Shown piece after piece: positions 5,236 through 6,419 of a stretch of 6,419 nucleotides of DNA; within the stretch, counting starts at the first letter, position 1; each line of letters starts with the position of its first letter. The DNA is taken from the NCBI GenBank assembly GCA_028707745.1, contig JAQWAJ010000107.1:1-6419 (forward strand), read 5' to 3'. The notes below the pieces were generated by a model. It saw nothing but the letters and a program-made list of their open reading frames with translations. It had not been told where the DNA came from and ran no database searches. Position numbers and translations under genes: made by a program. Source of the DNA: Bacteroidales bacterium. Lineage in GTDB: Bacteria > Bacteroidota > Bacteroidia > Bacteroidales > UBA12481.

Positions 5236-6419
5236 CTATTTTAAGTTTACAATCATGACCACCGGATTATCATCCTCTTTCAAGCTGGTTACCATTTTAA
5301 TAAACTGGTCATGTGCGGCCTGACTTTTGAATTTTTTGTCTTTGAATTCTCCGCTTCTCCATTGTTGAGTGAGATTAACCGGTTGCAGGTAGCGATAAAC
5401 CTCATTTGATCCATCGGTGTCAACCGGCCAGAAATCCGGTCCTCCATCCAGATCGTTCTCAACCAGGCCTTTGTCTGTTTTAAATCCTCTTAATTTGCCG
5501 TCGTTAAGAGATATCAAACCCACCCGGGTTGTTTTCTGATAAACAAAATTAACGAATAGCGAATTTTTAGTTTCTACGAGACGAACCCAGTTAATGTAAT
5601 CATATTGTACTTCGTGGTAATTAACTCTTTCATTCCAAACCTCATCCGGCATGCGACTTTTTCCAAAATCAAGCAGATACCGGGGTGTGAAATCACCTTT
5701 ATCGCTTATTTCAAACACCGTGTCGCACAATTGCTGATAGGCCAATGTATTCCTGGGGTTGATGAAAAAATTGCCAATTTCGATAGCTCCTCCGATGGGG
5801 ATATTTTTTTTGGTTTTATATTTTTTTGTCACATTCCCTTTATTGTTCTGCAGATAAAAGAAAAATGCCGATGAATCCGGAGACGGAAATCCAAATGGTG
5901 ATAGAAAAATCAGTTGATCATTGGCTAATGGTGCAAATGACCAGCTTGGATATTTAACGGGCACATCACTTATTTTCTTATTCCCAACAGAATAGCAGGA
6001 CACACGGTTGGATGCTTTGGAAAACAAAAATATTTTGTCGCCAGTAGGGGTGGACTGAATATTATATGCTCCAAGATGCTCCAACGGGCCCTTTCCAATG
6101 CTGCTTATCTCGCTTATAAATTTCCCTTGTCTGTTAAACAGAAAGACTTTGCCATTATCCCGATCCTTTGCAAAAATGTAATTACCTCTGATTATAAATT
6201 GCGATGGGGTAAAAAAGCAATCCCTGGTAGTTTCTAATTTAATATATGTTATACCATTAGCAATCTCTGACAGTTTAACAGATCCGGTTGATTTTGCAAT
6301 TTGTTCCAGTCCTATTTTCAGGATCTTCCGCTGGGGTGCAATATTCGAGGATTGAAAACCATACAGCACTCCAATGGTCATTATTGCAACCAACAGAATT
6401 GCTTTTCTTTGTAATAAAC
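5236..6419 (-). CDS. Exported 6-bladed beta-propeller protein (DUF5128-type), 5' end outside the window
   Basis: The frame stays open to the right edge. The first possible start inside it is a TTG at 6393, but upstream in-frame codons read LLQRKAIL and run on directly into the hydrophobic stretch AILLVAIMTIGVLYGF. This looks like a signal peptide with a basic n-region, so the true start is probably just beyond the window. No lipobox cysteine follows the hydrophobic stretch, so it is not obviously a lipoprotein. Numbered from the TTG, SVKLSEIANGITYIKLET (38-55) is the hallmark opening of Bacteroidota 6-bladed propeller proteins. It is followed by repeated strand patterns such as GNYIFAKDRDNGKVFLFNRQ (70-89), a GKFISEISSIGKGPLEH blade edge and later YDYINW and LFVNFVY segments. 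It ends in VMIVNLK. Such proteins are periplasmic or surface-located; their ligands are mostly unknown. The gene is upstream of and codirectional with hipBST but separated from it by 191 bp. Confidence 0.85.
   Translation of the reverse strand, partial: LLQRKAILLVAIMTIGVLYGFQSSNIAPQRKILKIGLEQIAKSTGSVKLSEIANGITYIKLETTRDCFFTPSQFIIRGNYIFAKDRDNGKVFLFNRQGKFISEISSIGKGPLEHLGAYNIQSTPTGDKIFLFSKASNRVSCYSVGNKKISDVPVKYPSWSFAPLANDQLIFLSPFGFPSPDSSAFFFYLQNNKGNVTKKYKTKKNIPIGGAIEIGNFFINPRNTLAYQQLCDTVFEISDKGDFTPRYLLDFGKSRMPDEVWNERVNYHEVQYDYINWVRLVETKNSLFVNFVYQKTTRVGLISLNDGKLRGFKTDKGLVENDLDGGPDFWPVDTDGSNEVYRYLQPVNLTQQWRSGEFKDKKFKSQAAHDQFIKMVTSLKEDDNPVVMIVNLK

Noticed and set aside
5120..5323. Plus-strand 67-aa frame reading away from the operators
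   Set aside because: It overlaps the coding 3' end of the propeller gene on the other strand, begins inside an operator and has no recognisable domain.
5605..5874. Plus-strand 89-aa frame opposite the propeller gene
   Set aside because: Antisense shadow with no recognisable features.

Overview
The window looks like chromosomal or island DNA from a member of the Bacteroidota. Two things suggest this. The gene at the right edge encodes an exported 6-bladed beta-propeller protein of the DUF5128 type, a family abundant in that phylum. The three-gene operon in the middle has a TAnnTTTG sequence (TAACTTTG) at the right distance for a Bacteroidota -7 promoter element. All six protein-coding genes are on the minus strand, so the reading order below runs from right to left.

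Right edge to left edge: (1) 5236-6419, a propeller protein whose signal-peptide start lies just beyond the window; (2) 5045-5235, a control region with three copies of an 18-bp imperfect palindrome, ATCACA(A/G)TATGTTGTGAT-like, spaced exactly 61 bp apart; (3) 4841-5044, a 67-aa Cro/C1-type HTH protein (HipB-like); (4) 4514-4834, a 106-aa stand-alone HipA N-terminal subdomain (HipS-like); (5) 3503-4504, a 333-aa HipA-type kinase core (HipT-like); (6) 3310-3502, an intergenic region with nested inverted repeats; (7) 1327-3309, a 660-aa fusion of a PD-(D/E)XK nuclease-like domain and a Schlafen-group-3 (DUF2075) superfamily-1 helicase; (8) 1150-1326, a spacer with a terminator-like hairpin; (9) 145-1149, a 334-aa DUF1016/YhcG-family PD-(D/E)XK nuclease; (10) 1-144, AT-rich sequence without a recognisable gene.

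The centrepiece is genes 3-5. Their order, sizes and motifs match the tripartite HipBST toxin-antitoxin type, in which the HipA kinase is split. HipT would be the Ser/Thr kinase toxin (S57-L58-S59 Gly-rich loop, K88, D210, D233 all present), HipS the small inhibitor, and HipB the DNA-binding autoregulator. The three operators fit autoregulation: one abuts the hipB start codon, one lies at the predicted -33 region, and one lies a further 61 bp upstream.

The two genes downstream encode further nucleic-acid-processing proteins of accessory, defence-associated families. The neighbourhood therefore reads as a small accessory or defence-type cluster next to a housekeeping exported protein. Whether the nuclease-helicase and DUF1016 genes work with the hip operon cannot be told from sequence; each appears to be a separate transcription unit.
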